Shown here: in pieces, positions 27,064 to 36,237 of the stretch
Numbering within the stretch: position 1 is the first letter of the stretch
Layout: each line of letters opens with the position of its first letter
NCBI RefSeq assembly: GCF_017980685.1
Contig: NZ_JACXXO010000001.1
Location: forward strand, 744,001-808,000
From: Pseudomonas iridis
GTDB lineage: Bacteria; Pseudomonadota; Gammaproteobacteria; Pseudomonadales; Pseudomonadaceae
Length of the DNA stretch: 64,000 nucleotides
Direction: 5' to 3'
Program-made: the position numbers and the translations under genes
The notes under the pieces: model-generated
What the model was told of the DNA's origin: nothing
What the model saw: only the letters and a program-made list of their open reading frames with translations
Databases searched by the model: none

Positions 27064-29457
27064 TTACAGCAACACAGTTTTGCTGTCGCCCGCCGCTTGC
27101 TCTTCCAGAATCTGTTTAATAACTTCTAGCAAACGTTCATGGCTGAGGGACTGCTGGGTTACCGATGCGACCAGGCCAACAATTGTATTGCCGTCCCCGA
27201 TCAGTTGAATCAAGGTTTTCTGGGCTTTGGTGGCTTCTTTACCGCCCGGCACCAGAGAGGCTAGACCCAACAGTGCATCCTTGATGCTATTGAACGCCGC
27301 TGCTCGATCGCCATATCGATAAGCTGTCGCACCTTCCACCACGTTCTTGGTGATCTGCACCACCGTGAGCGCCAGGCCCACTGGCGGAACAACGAGGCTG
27401 ACTACGCTAGCAGCCGCTACCACCGCGTCATACACCAACTTGCCGATGATTTCGTTGAGGCTGGTGGTCTGCGCATCAACATCGGAAATGATCCGTTCGA
27501 TGCGCTCGTCATAGGTCGCCCGCATTGACAACACGCGACTGTTGTTCTCAAGTACAGGGAGTCTTTCGTTTATATTGTTGAACTCAACATTGTTAATGAA
27601 CGTCCCCATAATTTGCTGATCCATGTACTTCACTCGATCGTAGAAATACTGACCCAGCCCGTTTTCCTTGATCGCATTGAAGAACTGGTTCAACGGACGA
27701 AAATGGACGCCATCCGGTGCATTAGGCGTATATAAAATTTCCTTAATGACGCGACCTTGTACAAGTCGAAAAACATAGACCCCTTCAACCATACATCTTT
27801 TCACATAAAACTTGAACATAGCACTGTACTGGACACTAGAGGGAGCCTCTCCGAATGGCGGGAAATCTAACGCCGAGTCAATATTATAATTTTCAATCAG
27901 AGCAAAAATCTGATCACTCTCACTACTTGCCAATGTGCCCGCGTAAGAACTCATCAAAAGCGCACGTTTCATTTCTGCTTGCTGTGTTTTTAAATGAGCT
28001 TCTCGCCTGAGCGCATAATCCTTATGTTGCTTGTTCAAATAAGCGGCGCGAAGCATGGCAATATATTTTTCTCCGGGACGTAGCGCCCGCGACCACGCCG
28101 CCAAGTAACGTATATCGAGCATCGGCAGCGCAGGATGCTCCGCAGCCACACTGAAACGCGGATATCCAAGGACGTGCCTCCCCCATTGCTCGGGGACCTC
28201 AAACGATGTTTCCTTGATGATGAGCTGGCTGAGCGAAACCTTTTTACCTTCGCTCAGCTCAATGAAAATCTGATCCGGGTTTACCTGCACTGTTTGCCCG
28301 AGAGCTTTTAAATGTTCCTCGATTTTTTGCTTTATCAGGTCGTAACTAAAACGCTCATAAGCCAGAATGCTGGTTTCGCGAGTTCCTAAAGTGTAGAGCG
28401 CTTTGATTTCGGTGTTCAAGCGAGCGAACTGCTGGTGCGATTCAACACGCGCGTTTCGCCACGCCGTAGGGTGGGCGAGATCTTCCTGCGCCTGATCCCA
28501 AGCAATCTGATGAAAAACTGCCTCTCCAAGAATTCCTTCGGGAGCAACAGGCCACTCGGTAAGCGTCGCTCCTTTCCAGGCGCTGGGAAGTTCACGCAAC
28601 GTGGCGATGTACTTCGCCAAAGTGCCTCGTTCCGCCGGATGCGCCTGCGCAGTCAGGTAGCTGATGCCTTCTACGGTTCTTACCCAACCCGCCACGTGAA
28701 ATTGCAGTTCGCGGATATTAGGGAATTCAAACCAGTCCTGGCCCTCAGGTGAGCCCGGCGCGTAAAGAACGCAGGCGCCGAACAGATTGGCTTTTTGCTG
28801 GTAAACAATCAGATCCCTGAAACCGAAGCGGTAGCCATTCATCACGAAAGCAGACGCCGAAATACTCCTGTCACCCTGCATGAAGCGTTCAACCATCGCC
28901 ATACTGGATTGACTGAGATGCCCCTGCAAGGTGGCAGCAAACACACTGTAGGCAATGCGCGTTCCGAGAACTTCCAACAGCGCGATTTGCACGTTGTAGT
29001 CGTTAAATACCTTACGACGCCCTGCCCAGAAGTCTGCACGGAGGTTAATGTTCGAGAGCCAGCTCTCCACGCGCGACTGAGTCAAGCCCGATGGAACCGG
29101 CCCTTCGAAGATCATCTCAAAGCGTTGATTACGATCATGTAATCCGAACAATACCAACTCGGTAAACGTGCGCTTGTCTTCTTGGACTAGTGTACGCTGA
29201 GCAATCTTCAACTTATAACGGCATACCAGCTTAATAGTGTCAGGATCAAGCGAAACGCCCAAGGCGCTATTGAGCCACGCTTTAGCACGTGCCGAGGCGA
29301 AAGCTTTCAATGATGCCTTATCGCCGAGTAACTGGTCACGCCGAGACTCTTGGGCGACCATGTTTTCCATTAAGCTCTCATGCCGCTGTCGCTGCTGTTG
29401 ACTGACGCCAGACAACCACGCCGGCACACCGACTTCAGACTCTTTCATAACGCTCAT
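27064..29457 (-). CDS. Compact DUF6543 (dermonecrotic-toxin N-terminal) family protein
   Basis: A 797-residue protein starting MSVMKESEVGVPAWLSGVS, with AAGGAG 6 nt upstream. The central part (YGRF/FPxI type text; e.g. IAYSVFAATLQGHLSQSSMA, ILAYERFSYDLIKQKIEEH, WGRHVLGYPRF) resembles the DUF6543 module of large Pseudomonas membrane-targeted toxins. The length is less than half of the usual toxins of this kind. A hydrophobic stretch lies at about 674-702 (LVYDAVVAAASVVSLVVPPV). No signal peptide or protease motif is obvious. It follows the MalT-like regulator on the same strand after 180 AT-rich bases. A toxin or effector role is inference; there is no obvious immunity gene beside it. Confidence 0.6.
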   Translation of the reverse strand: MSVMKESEVGVPAWLSGVSQQQRQRHESLMENMVAQESRRDQLLGDKASLKAFASARAKAWLNSALGVSLDPDTIKLVCRYKLKIAQRTLVQEDKRTFTELVLFGLHDRNQRFEMIFEGPVPSGLTQSRVESWLSNINLRADFWAGRRKVFNDYNVQIALLEVLGTRIAYSVFAATLQGHLSQSSMAMVERFMQGDRSISASAFVMNGYRFGFRDLIVYQQKANLFGACVLYAPGSPEGQDWFEFPNIRELQFHVAGWVRTVEGISYLTAQAHPAERGTLAKYIATLRELPSAWKGATLTEWPVAPEGILGEAVFHQIAWDQAQEDLAHPTAWRNARVESHQQFARLNTEIKALYTLGTRETSILAYERFSYDLIKQKIEEHLKALGQTVQVNPDQIFIELSEGKKVSLSQLIIKETSFEVPEQWGRHVLGYPRFSVAAEHPALPMLDIRYLAAWSRALRPGEKYIAMLRAAYLNKQHKDYALRREAHLKTQQAEMKRALLMSSYAGTLASSESDQIFALIENYNIDSALDFPPFGEAPSSVQYSAMFKFYVKRCMVEGVYVFRLVQGRVIKEILYTPNAPDGVHFRPLNQFFNAIKENGLGQYFYDRVKYMDQQIMGTFINNVEFNNINERLPVLENNSRVLSMRATYDERIERIISDVDAQTTSLNEIIGKLVYDAVVAAASVVSLVVPPVGLALTVVQITKNVVEGATAYRYGDRAAAFNSIKDALLGLASLVPGGKEATKAQKTLIQLIGDGNTIVGLVASVTQQSLSHERLLEVIKQILEEQAAGDSKTVLL

Positions 29458-29637
29458 GCTCAACTCCTTGTTTTCAGCATTAATTAAATGACAACTCGTC
29501 ATTTATCGAATGCAGCGAAGTTATCAAACACAAGCCTTTAATAAAATCGAACTTACGTTACTTTATAAGTAAAAAGACAACCAAACATCTCCGCAAAAAA
29601 ATCACATAAAACCCGTACCACACCTATAACAAAGCCA

Positions 29638-32193
29638 CTATAGCTCAAGCCCGAGCAACTTGGCACTTGCGACCGCTTGAGTTCTTCGCTCTACGCCCAA
29701 CTTTCCATGTATCCGCCTGGCATGAGTCTTTACTGTATGCAAAGAAATAAACAGCTCATCTGCAATTTGTTGATTGGAATGGCCCTTGGCAATCAAGCGC
29801 AAAACCTCCAGCTCACGCTGACTGAGCAAACCACTGCCGCTCGCCACTTCAACAGTGGCCGGCTCCGAAACCGTGTTTGCCAATAGTTGCGACAGCCCCG
29901 GGTGGCGCAGCTGCTGCTCACGCAACGCCTGATGCAGCCCATATTGACGACTCAGCTCCAGACCCTGCTGCAGGCTGGCGCGCGCCGAAGCCTGATCACC
30001 CAGGGAAAAGGCAACTTCTGCCATCGCCAGATGCAAGTCGGTTTCCAGAATGAGCATCCTGCAGCGCTGCGCCGTTTCGAGCAGACGCTGTAACCGGCCC
30101 ATCGGGTTGTGCGCCGATCCTGAACCTACCTCGGCAAGGATCAACAAGTACTCGACGCGGGGTATCAACTCAAGAGTCGCCGGAGGCGCCTGCAAGGCAT
30201 CCGCTCCTTGGTAGTGCCGTAACAGGCGTGTCATCGCCTCGCACGCCAGCTCATGACGGCCCTGCTGCAGCCAGAACAGACTGCTGACTTGCAACACCAC
30301 GCCACGATAAACCGTGTCTGGAATCTGCCGCTGTTGCATCAGCCGTTCCGCATCGCGCAGCCACACGAACGCTTTCTCGTAATCCGCCTGATTGGCAGCC
30401 AGTTGCGCCAGCCCCAGATAGCCGTAGAGGGCACGCTTGTCATGGTTGCGCCCGCAACCGTCCAGACCGGACTGGAAAAAATTTGCCGCCAATACATCCT
30501 GGCCCTGACTCAGCGCAAGACGCCCGCGACGCAGCGCAATCCGTCCCAACAGCGGGGTCAGGCGGATCGGTTGCCGGACGAGTAAATCATGCACGCCTGC
30601 CAAAAGACTTTCAGCCCGAGGTGCCGCGCCGCGTTGTTCGAGCAATTGCCCGTGATCAAGCTCCAGCAGAGCTTCGAAAACCAGCGAGCCTTGCGCCCTT
30701 GCCAGACACAGTGCCTGGCGATTACGGGCGTGGGCGGCGTCCAGCTCGCCACGCAACAAAGCCTGCTGGGTCAACCCTGACAAACACATCACCCGAGCGA
30801 TCCAGTTATCGAAATCGAGTGCCTCCAACGCTTGCGAAAAGTATTCGTGAGCGCCCTCCATTCGCCCTTCCAAATGCAGCAACCACCCCTTCAACGTTTG
30901 CCAACGCGCAATCAACTGCCGCTCATGAGCTGGCGAAGGCTGCGGCATGAACCGCCCCAAATGCTCGATGCATTGCGCCGCCTGTTCAAAACGACCGGCG
31001 AAGAGCAATGCAGCGGTAATCAGACCGACCAGCTGCGGCGTGCTCAGGGTCAGCTCTTCATCCTGATGCTCATGCAATTGCAGTAACAGGACCACGGTTT
31101 GCTCTTCAAACAAATGCTCGAAGCTGAAGTGCTGCAACAGGCTGACGGCGATTTCATGTTCTTCGGCGAGCAAGGCTTGCTCGAAGGCCGAACGCCAATC
31201 CTGCCGCCAGGAAAACCACTGACACGCCCTTCGATGCCAGGAACGACCTGCGGGCCATTGTTCGTCGCGCATCACCCGCGACAACGGTGGAAAAACCTGC
31301 AGCCAGTCGGCCGAGTCGTGCCATGGCTCGATAAAGCAGCCCAGTGTTTGCAACGTGCGCAGGCACTGTGCGCCCTCCCCGGCACCAAACAGATGCTCAC
31401 ACAGCTCGGCATTGAAGCGCGGCAGATGCGCGAGCACGCGCCAGTTCTCGGCCAGCTCCGGTGTGAGGCTATTGAAGAGTTCGTGTTGCAGATAATCCAG
31501 CAGCGTATCGACCCGTTGCTGCGGCTGATTACTTTGCGACCAGTCACACTTTTGCAGCAGCGCCATGCGCACCCCGGCGCACCAACCGCCGGTACGCTGG
31601 ACGATACGTGCAGCAACACTGCCAGCCTGCTCGGGCGACAGATGTCGCAGCGCCTGGGCGATTTCGTCCGGGGTCAGGGCTAGCGTCGGGGATTCGCATT
31701 CGTACAGTTCGTCGTCGAGCAACAGCCGCGGCCAGTTGCATTGCGGCCGTCGGCGGGTGCCGATCCACCAGGTGAGCGCCGGACTACTGACCGTCAGCAA
31801 GCGGTCGAGCAACGCATCCAGCGCTGGATCCGGCAGCCGACAGTAGTCATCGATAAACAGCCAGGTCGGCAACGACCAGCGACTCAGCGCAGCCACCAGG
31901 CCGGACTCCGTTGTGTCTGCCAGTCCCAACGCCCGTGCCAATCGCAGACAAAATTCGTCGACCCTGATTGCGGCACCCGCCAGCGGTAGCCAGCACACTT
32001 CGCAGTGTGGCGGCGCCTGAAGCAGGCACTCGGCGAGCAACGCGCTCTTGCCGCTGCCGGCGGGCGCACAAATGAGCCTGACCCGTGCCACCGACTCCAG
32101 CAATGGCTCGCTCAATCGCGTGCGTTTCTGGTGATGGGAGGACAGTCTGGGGAGAAAACCAGGGCGATCCAGACAAGCTGTCATGGCGGTCAT
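29638..32193 (-). CDS. MalT-like LuxR-family transcriptional regulator (ATP-dependent)
   Basis: An 851-residue protein. It has a P-loop ([11 protein letters not shown], about residues 42-52) in an N-terminal STAND/AAA NTPase region, a helical repeat (TPR-like) middle and a LuxR helix-turn-helix at the end ([39 protein letters not shown]). This is the MalT/AlkS architecture: an inducer and ATP switch an activator on. The DUF1329/DUF1302 genes behind it, often under MalT-like regulators in Pseudomonas, are likely targets. It could also act on the toxin-like gene downstream. The effector is unknown. Confidence 0.9.
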   Translation of the reverse strand: MTAMTACLDRPGFLPRLSSHHQKRTRLSEPLLESVARVRLICAPAGSGKSALLAECLLQAPPHCEVCWLPLAGAAIRVDEFCLRLARALGLADTTESGLVAALSRWSLPTWLFIDDYCRLPDPALDALLDRLLTVSSPALTWWIGTRRRPQCNWPRLLLDDELYECESPTLALTPDEIAQALRHLSPEQAGSVAARIVQRTGGWCAGVRMALLQKCDWSQSNQPQQRVDTLLDYLQHELFNSLTPELAENWRVLAHLPRFNAELCEHLFGAGEGAQCLRTLQTLGCFIEPWHDSADWLQVFPPLSRVMRDEQWPAGRSWHRRACQWFSWRQDWRSAFEQALLAEEHEIAVSLLQHFSFEHLFEEQTVVLLLQLHEHQDEELTLSTPQLVGLITAALLFAGRFEQAAQCIEHLGRFMPQPSPAHERQLIARWQTLKGWLLHLEGRMEGAHEYFSQALEALDFDNWIARVMCLSGLTQQALLRGELDAAHARNRQALCLARAQGSLVFEALLELDHGQLLEQRGAAPRAESLLAGVHDLLVRQPIRLTPLLGRIALRRGRLALSQGQDVLAANFFQSGLDGCGRNHDKRALYGYLGLAQLAANQADYEKAFVWLRDAERLMQQRQIPDTVYRGVVLQVSSLFWLQQGRHELACEAMTRLLRHYQGADALQAPPATLELIPRVEYLLILAEVGSGSAHNPMGRLQRLLETAQRCRMLILETDLHLAMAEVAFSLGDQASARASLQQGLELSRQYGLHQALREQQLRHPGLSQLLANTVSEPATVEVASGSGLLSQRELEVLRLIAKGHSNQQIADELFISLHTVKTHARRIHGKLGVERRTQAVASAKLLGLEL

Positions 32194-32281
32194 CGGATGA
32201 GCCTTTTTATAGTTGTGAGCTCACCCTAGCCCTCTCCCGACAGCTTGTTGACAAGTATTCAGCACGCTGATTGGCGGCCAT

Positions 32282-32310
32282 AAAAAAGGCGACCATGCGG
32301 TCGCCTTTTG
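32282..32310 (-). terminator. Intrinsic terminator of the DUF1329 gene
   Basis: Stem AAAAGGCGACC / GGTCGCCTTTT around a 4-nt loop. Read on the minus strand it ends in TTTTTTA, 20 bp after the DUF1329 stop. Confidence 0.9.
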
Positions 32311-32332
32311 TTCAGCCGATGTATCAGAACCG

Positions 32333-33700
32333 TTACCGCACACCCTCTGTACGCAGGGCCGATGGTGTGTAGTCGGCAGCCTTGGCTTCGAAGCCGAATT
32401 CATAGCTGTGCTTCTCTTCGTTCTTCATCCCCAGCGCGATGTAGCGGCCGGCAATAATGTCGTAGAGCGCTTCGAGGGTGTAGGCCTGAGCCTGGTGATC
32501 GTAGTAGTACTCAGCGTGACCTTCGGCGACGCGCCACAGTTGCCCGCGACCGTCGTAGTGATCGGCGAGCGCGACTTGCCAGCTGTCCTCGTCGATGTAC
32601 ATGTGGCGCTTGGCGTAGATGTGCCGCTCGTTCGCCTTGACCGTGCCGATCACTTCCCAGACGCGGTGCAGCTCATAACGCGTCAGGTCCTGATTGATGT
32701 GCCCGGCCTTGACGATGTCGTCGTACTTGAGCTTCGGCGAGTCGAGTTTGTAGCTGTTGTACGGAATGTACATTTCCTTTTTGCCGACCAGTTTCCAGTC
32801 GTAACGATCCGGCGCACCGGAGAACATGTCGAAGTTGTCCGAAGTGCGCAGGCCATCGGCGGCGGTGCCCGGGCCGTCGTAGGCCACTTGCGGCGCGCGA
32901 CGTACGCGCCGCTGACCGGCGTTGTAAATCCACGCCAGGCGCGGCTCCTTCACCTGATCGAGGGTTTCGTGCACCAGCAGCACGTTACCGGCCAGCCGCG
33001 CTGGAGCCGTCACCGACTGCTTGAAGAAGGTCAGCACGTTGGCGGCTTTTTCCGGGTCGATATCTTTCATCAGTTGCGGCACGGCGATCTCTTCTTCGAA
33101 GCGGATCGGCGTGTAGCTGCCGTTGGTTTGCGGCGTCACTTGGGTGATGATCCGCTTCACGTTGCCGCCGTGATAACGGGTGATGTGGTTCCACAAGACT
33201 TCCACGCCATTCTTCGGAATCGGGAAGGCGTAGTAGCGATTGCCGGTGAAGTTGGCCAGGCCGTTACCGTCGTTGATGGTGGTGACGTTAAGGGCGCTGC
33301 GCTTGGCCGATTCGTAGATTTCCGGTGGTGCGGCGACGGTACGATGGGTCGGGTAGACCGGGATCTTGTAGGTCTGCGGATAGCGTTTGAACATCGCCAC
33401 CTGACCTTCAGACAGTTTGTTCTTGTACTGATCGACGTTGGCGGCGGTGATGGTGAACAGCGGTTTTTCATTGGCGAACGGATCGGCAAGAAAGCCTTTA
33501 CTGTCTACCGCTCCGGCGTTTTTCGCGAGGCCGCCCGTCCATGCCGGGATCGAGCCGTCGGCGTTGCCGGCCTTCTCGGCGCCGAGCGGGGTCAGGCTGG
33601 AGCCTAGTTTGTTCGCCTCATCCGGCGACACCGCCGCCATCACGTTGGCCGCCAACAGACTCAGGGCCAGCACACCGCATTGCAGAATCATTTTGCGCAT
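32333..33700 (-). CDS. DUF1329 outer-membrane-associated protein
   Basis: A 455-residue protein of the DUF1329 family (LolA/LolB-like fold). Two nearby starts exist; 33700 (MRKMILQCGVLALSLLAANV) has GAGAAGG 9 nt upstream, and 33709 overlaps the ribosome site. A signal peptide ends near VMAAVSPDEANK. Conserved family text includes GSIPAWTGGL, FKRYPQTYKIPVYPTHRT and HRVWEVIGTVKANERHIYAK. It is paired with the DUF1302 porin-like gene 23 nt upstream. Such pairs are thought to move hydrophobic compounds through the envelope; this is not proven here. Confidence 0.88.
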   Translation of the reverse strand: MRKMILQCGVLALSLLAANVMAAVSPDEANKLGSSLTPLGAEKAGNADGSIPAWTGGLAKNAGAVDSKGFLADPFANEKPLFTITAANVDQYKNKLSEGQVAMFKRYPQTYKIPVYPTHRTVAAPPEIYESAKRSALNVTTINDGNGLANFTGNRYYAFPIPKNGVEVLWNHITRYHGGNVKRIITQVTPQTNGSYTPIRFEEEIAVPQLMKDIDPEKAANVLTFFKQSVTAPARLAGNVLLVHETLDQVKEPRLAWIYNAGQRRVRRAPQVAYDGPGTAADGLRTSDNFDMFSGAPDRYDWKLVGKKEMYIPYNSYKLDSPKLKYDDIVKAGHINQDLTRYELHRVWEVIGTVKANERHIYAKRHMYIDEDSWQVALADHYDGRGQLWRVAEGHAEYYYDHQAQAYTLEALYDIIAGRYIALGMKNEEKHSYEFGFEAKAADYTPSALRTEGVR

Positions 33701-33723
33701 TGCTTTCATCCTTCTCGGGCAGA

Positions 33724-35517
33724 TCAGAAGTTCACACCGAAGCTCAGAGCGACGAAGTCACGGTCTTCGAGGACGTTGTAGTCGCCACCGAAAAAGTCGG
33801 TGTAGCTGAGGCTCGCGGTGTAGGTGTTGCGGTAGTCGGCATCGACGCCGACGCTGATCGCTTTGGCGCCTTCGTTGAACAGGCCGTTGGGGCCATAACC
33901 GGCGACGTCGTGCGACCACGACAGGTTGGGTTTGAGGTTGATCCCGCCAATCACGTTGGCGTAATCGAGGATGGCGCGGCCACGGTAGCCCCACGAAGTC
34001 GAGGTGACGAAGCCGTCCGTGTCGCCACCAAACCCGTACTGGCCGTACACCGAATCGCGGCCATAACGCAGCTTGCTGCGCGACTCCAGACCACCGACCC
34101 GCACCACCGCCGCTTCACCGACCAGGGTCAGGCGTTGGGCGCCCAGCACTTGGTCGAAGAAGTGCGTCAGGGTGCTTTGGATCTGCGTCACTTCCTTGCG
34201 ACGATATCCTGTGTTGTCCGAACCCGGCGAGGTGGTGATCGGCGAAGCTGCGCCGCCGGCGATCGGGTTGAGCAATGCCAGCGTCAGGTCATTGGTGCTG
34301 ACTTGCACCGGAGCGTTCGGCCGGTAGCTGATCTCGCCGGTCCATGCGGTGCCGGTGGACAGCGTGGTAGAGAAACTCGCGCCGTACAGGCGAATGTCTT
34401 CCGGGTATTCGAGGTAGTAGCCACCGCGCCCGAGCATCACACTTTGCGCCAGGCCCGAACCGCTGCCGGGTGTCAACTGGTTGGCGATGCCGACCATGCC
34501 CGGCAATGCCGCGAGCGTCGACAGGCCTGCGGTGGTGGTGCCGACTGTTGGCGTGCGGCTGTGGTAGTTCATGAAATAGAGGCCGTACTCGGTGTCGTCG
34601 CCGAGCCAGCGCAACGCCGTGCCCCACTGCCCGGAATCCCGCGCATCGCGGTCGCCGCCACGCGGGATGACCACGCCTTCGCGGGTGACCTGAATGCCCT
34701 GGCCAAACGCGGTAGTCAACGGCACCAACGGCGCAATGGCCGGGTTGCCGACGGTATAGCCGCTGGTGCAGCCGTCCGCCACCACGTCGACGCCGAAGAA
34801 CGTCCCGCAATTGTCGACAACGGTCTGGTCCCACTCCAGTTGATAGAAGCCTTCGATGCTCAACTGGTCAGTCAAGCCCTGAGAGCCGAACAACATGTTC
34901 ACCGGAATCAAGCCTTCCTTGATCTCCGCACCGGGGCGACGGAATGCCGACACGTCGATCGGGTTGATGCTGTTGATGGAGTTGCCGATGAAAGTACTTT
35001 CGCCCCAACTGACCACTTGTTTACCGGCGCGCACGGTGCCCGGCAGATCGCCGATGGAATAGTTGTGATAGACGAACGCATCGAGAATCTGCGCGCCGGA
35101 CGACTTGGCGCCTTCCTTGCGGCCACTGTCGCTGATCTGCTTGAACTCGCGGTCTTCGTCCTTGAGCTCGAAGTCGTACCAATATTTGCCACGCACGAAC
35201 ACACCGGTATCACCGTACTTGAGTTCGAGGTCGTGAATGCCTTTGACGATTTTCGAGAAGGTCTCGCCCTTCTTGAAGTTCAAACGCCCGTCATCACCGG
35301 TCGAGGATTGCCCGGTCCCACCGTTGACCGTACCGACCAGCGACTTGTCGGCATCGCGCATGCCCCAACTCGCACCGACCGACAACGACGAATCGAACGT
35401 GCCTTCGATTTCTCCGATATTAAAAGCGACCGCGTGCGCTTGGGCGCAGCAACCCAAAGCCACCGCGGCTGCCAGCGCCTGCGGTGTGAAGATGGCGCGC
35501 ATTGTTTTTGTTGTCAT
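33724..35517 (-). CDS. DUF1302 porin-like outer-membrane protein
   Basis: A 597-residue protein starting MTTKTMRAIFTPQALAAAVA; a much longer open frame upstream is not supported. A signal peptide ends near AQAHAVAF. The DUF1302 beta-rich body carries EIEGTFDSSLSVGASWGM, SINSINPIDVSAFRRPG and GLIPVNMLFGSQGLTDQLSI and ends in an aromatic-containing terminal strand (VALSFGVNF). The family is outer-membrane, porin/FadL-like, and is usually co-transcribed with DUF1329. A GGGGAAGA ribosome site precedes the ATG. Confidence 0.88.
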   Translation of the reverse strand: MTTKTMRAIFTPQALAAAVALGCCAQAHAVAFNIGEIEGTFDSSLSVGASWGMRDADKSLVGTVNGGTGQSSTGDDGRLNFKKGETFSKIVKGIHDLELKYGDTGVFVRGKYWYDFELKDEDREFKQISDSGRKEGAKSSGAQILDAFVYHNYSIGDLPGTVRAGKQVVSWGESTFIGNSINSINPIDVSAFRRPGAEIKEGLIPVNMLFGSQGLTDQLSIEGFYQLEWDQTVVDNCGTFFGVDVVADGCTSGYTVGNPAIAPLVPLTTAFGQGIQVTREGVVIPRGGDRDARDSGQWGTALRWLGDDTEYGLYFMNYHSRTPTVGTTTAGLSTLAALPGMVGIANQLTPGSGSGLAQSVMLGRGGYYLEYPEDIRLYGASFSTTLSTGTAWTGEISYRPNAPVQVSTNDLTLALLNPIAGGAASPITTSPGSDNTGYRRKEVTQIQSTLTHFFDQVLGAQRLTLVGEAAVVRVGGLESRSKLRYGRDSVYGQYGFGGDTDGFVTSTSWGYRGRAILDYANVIGGINLKPNLSWSHDVAGYGPNGLFNEGAKAISVGVDADYRNTYTASLSYTDFFGGDYNVLEDRDFVALSFGVNF

Positions 35518-35844
35518 GCGTCTTCCCCGGTGAGTGACAGAAGGCCTCACCCTACTGCCGCGTGACCGGGTCGATAAGCGCACCAAGGAGGTATTCGCGC
35601 TGTCGCTCGAAAGGATGAACGCCCATGCAATACGCGGCTTTGCATCGACCATGGATCGGCTGGATAGAGGATCATCAGTGCCGCGCATGGTGCACATCAG
35701 CCTTTGCAGACTGTTGCATGCCCCGTAACAGTGCATGTCTGGAATCGGTATTTTTCCTACAGGGCTGAAACCGTATTCTGAGCGGGCTTTCACGGCATGC
35801 GCCGAAAGCCCCCAGCCTTGGCTACTGAGCAATTCAGGCCACTG
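35518..35844. other. Left part of a 720-bp intergenic region
   Basis: It should contain the DUF1302 promoter. There is a strong hairpin at 35784-35811 (GGGCTTT ... CGGC ATGC GCCG AAAGCCC) with no T-tract. No convincing gene was found; short frames here lack family resemblance. Confidence 0.5.
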
Positions 35845-35873
35845 TTGACAGATTTCAGATGAATCGATGATTC
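35845..35873 (+). promoter_or_regulatory. Predicted promoter of the candidate small RNA
   Basis: TTGACA (35845-35850), a 17-nt spacer and TGATTC (35868-35873). The -10 is overlapped by the inverted repeat GAATC-GAT-GATTC (35861-35873), a possible operator. The -35 is perfect, the -10 is weak. Confidence 0.4.
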
Positions 35874-35879
35874 GGTTTA

Positions 35880-35963
35880 TCGCCCCGGTGTTCACTGACG
35901 TTGATTTGTAGCTCCTTGATCCAACGTCTTACCTTGGCCGCTGCGTTTGCAGCGGCCTTTTTT
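35880..35963 (+). ncRNA. Candidate small RNA with anti-Shine-Dalgarno loop
   Basis: A strong intrinsic terminator (GGCCGCTGC / GCAGCGGCC, 35936-35957, then six T) faces the plus strand, but no plus-strand gene lies upstream. About 84 nt before it is a plausible promoter. Between them is a stem GACGTTG / CAACGTC (35897-35928) whose 18-nt loop holds CTCCTT (35912-35917), the exact complement of the Shine-Dalgarno AAGGAG. This layout is typical of trans-acting bacterial sRNAs that block translation. It is a prediction only. Confidence 0.45.
35936..35963 (+). terminator. Orphan intrinsic terminator
   Basis: A 9-bp GC-rich perfect stem, GTTT loop and six T residues. Its minus-strand side has no T-tract, so it works only for plus-strand transcripts. 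Confidence 0.9.
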
Positions 35964-35966
35964 ATG

Positions 35967-36128
35967 GCTGTTGAAAAAGGCATCCCTACGAACTGTAAAA
36001 ATATTCCGAGAAAAGCGTCGGACCTTTCCTGCTGCGCAGAAGAATCCTCCTCACTTCGTTATTAGTCTGCGAAAAACCTCTCAAAACAACGCCTTGTTAC
36101 TTACGAGCTTCTCGGATTTTGCAACAGC
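35967..36128. mobile_element. MITE-like element with GCTGTTG terminal inverted repeats
   Basis: Ends GGCTGTTGAAAAA (35966) and TTTTGCAACAGC (36117-36128) form imperfect terminal inverted repeats; an inner pair CCGAGAA (36006) / TTCTCGG (36109) extends the symmetry. It is about 162 bp, AT-richer than its surroundings and has no transposase. It could be a MITE or the relic of an insertion sequence. It lies directly before the bacteriocin gene. Confidence 0.5.
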
Positions 36129-36237
36129 AATTCTGATGTAACTTGAAACACCTCAAATATTCGCCGGTGACACGGAAGTCACTATCGCCCGCGCCTACTT
36201 TCCAGCGAGCTGCCACGTAATTCAAAAGGACATGAAT

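Noticed and set aside
35534..35728. A 64-codon frame opposite the DUF1302 leader
   Set aside because: No ribosome site of quality, no family resemblance and no conservation argument; treated as chance.
35947..36141. A 64-codon frame crossing the orphan terminator and the MITE-like element
   Set aside because: It begins inside the terminator stem and reads through inverted repeats; not a gene.
36140..36237. SOS or P-box control of the bacteriocin
   Set aside because: No CTGT-N8-ACAG site and no clear P-box before the bacteriocin gene.
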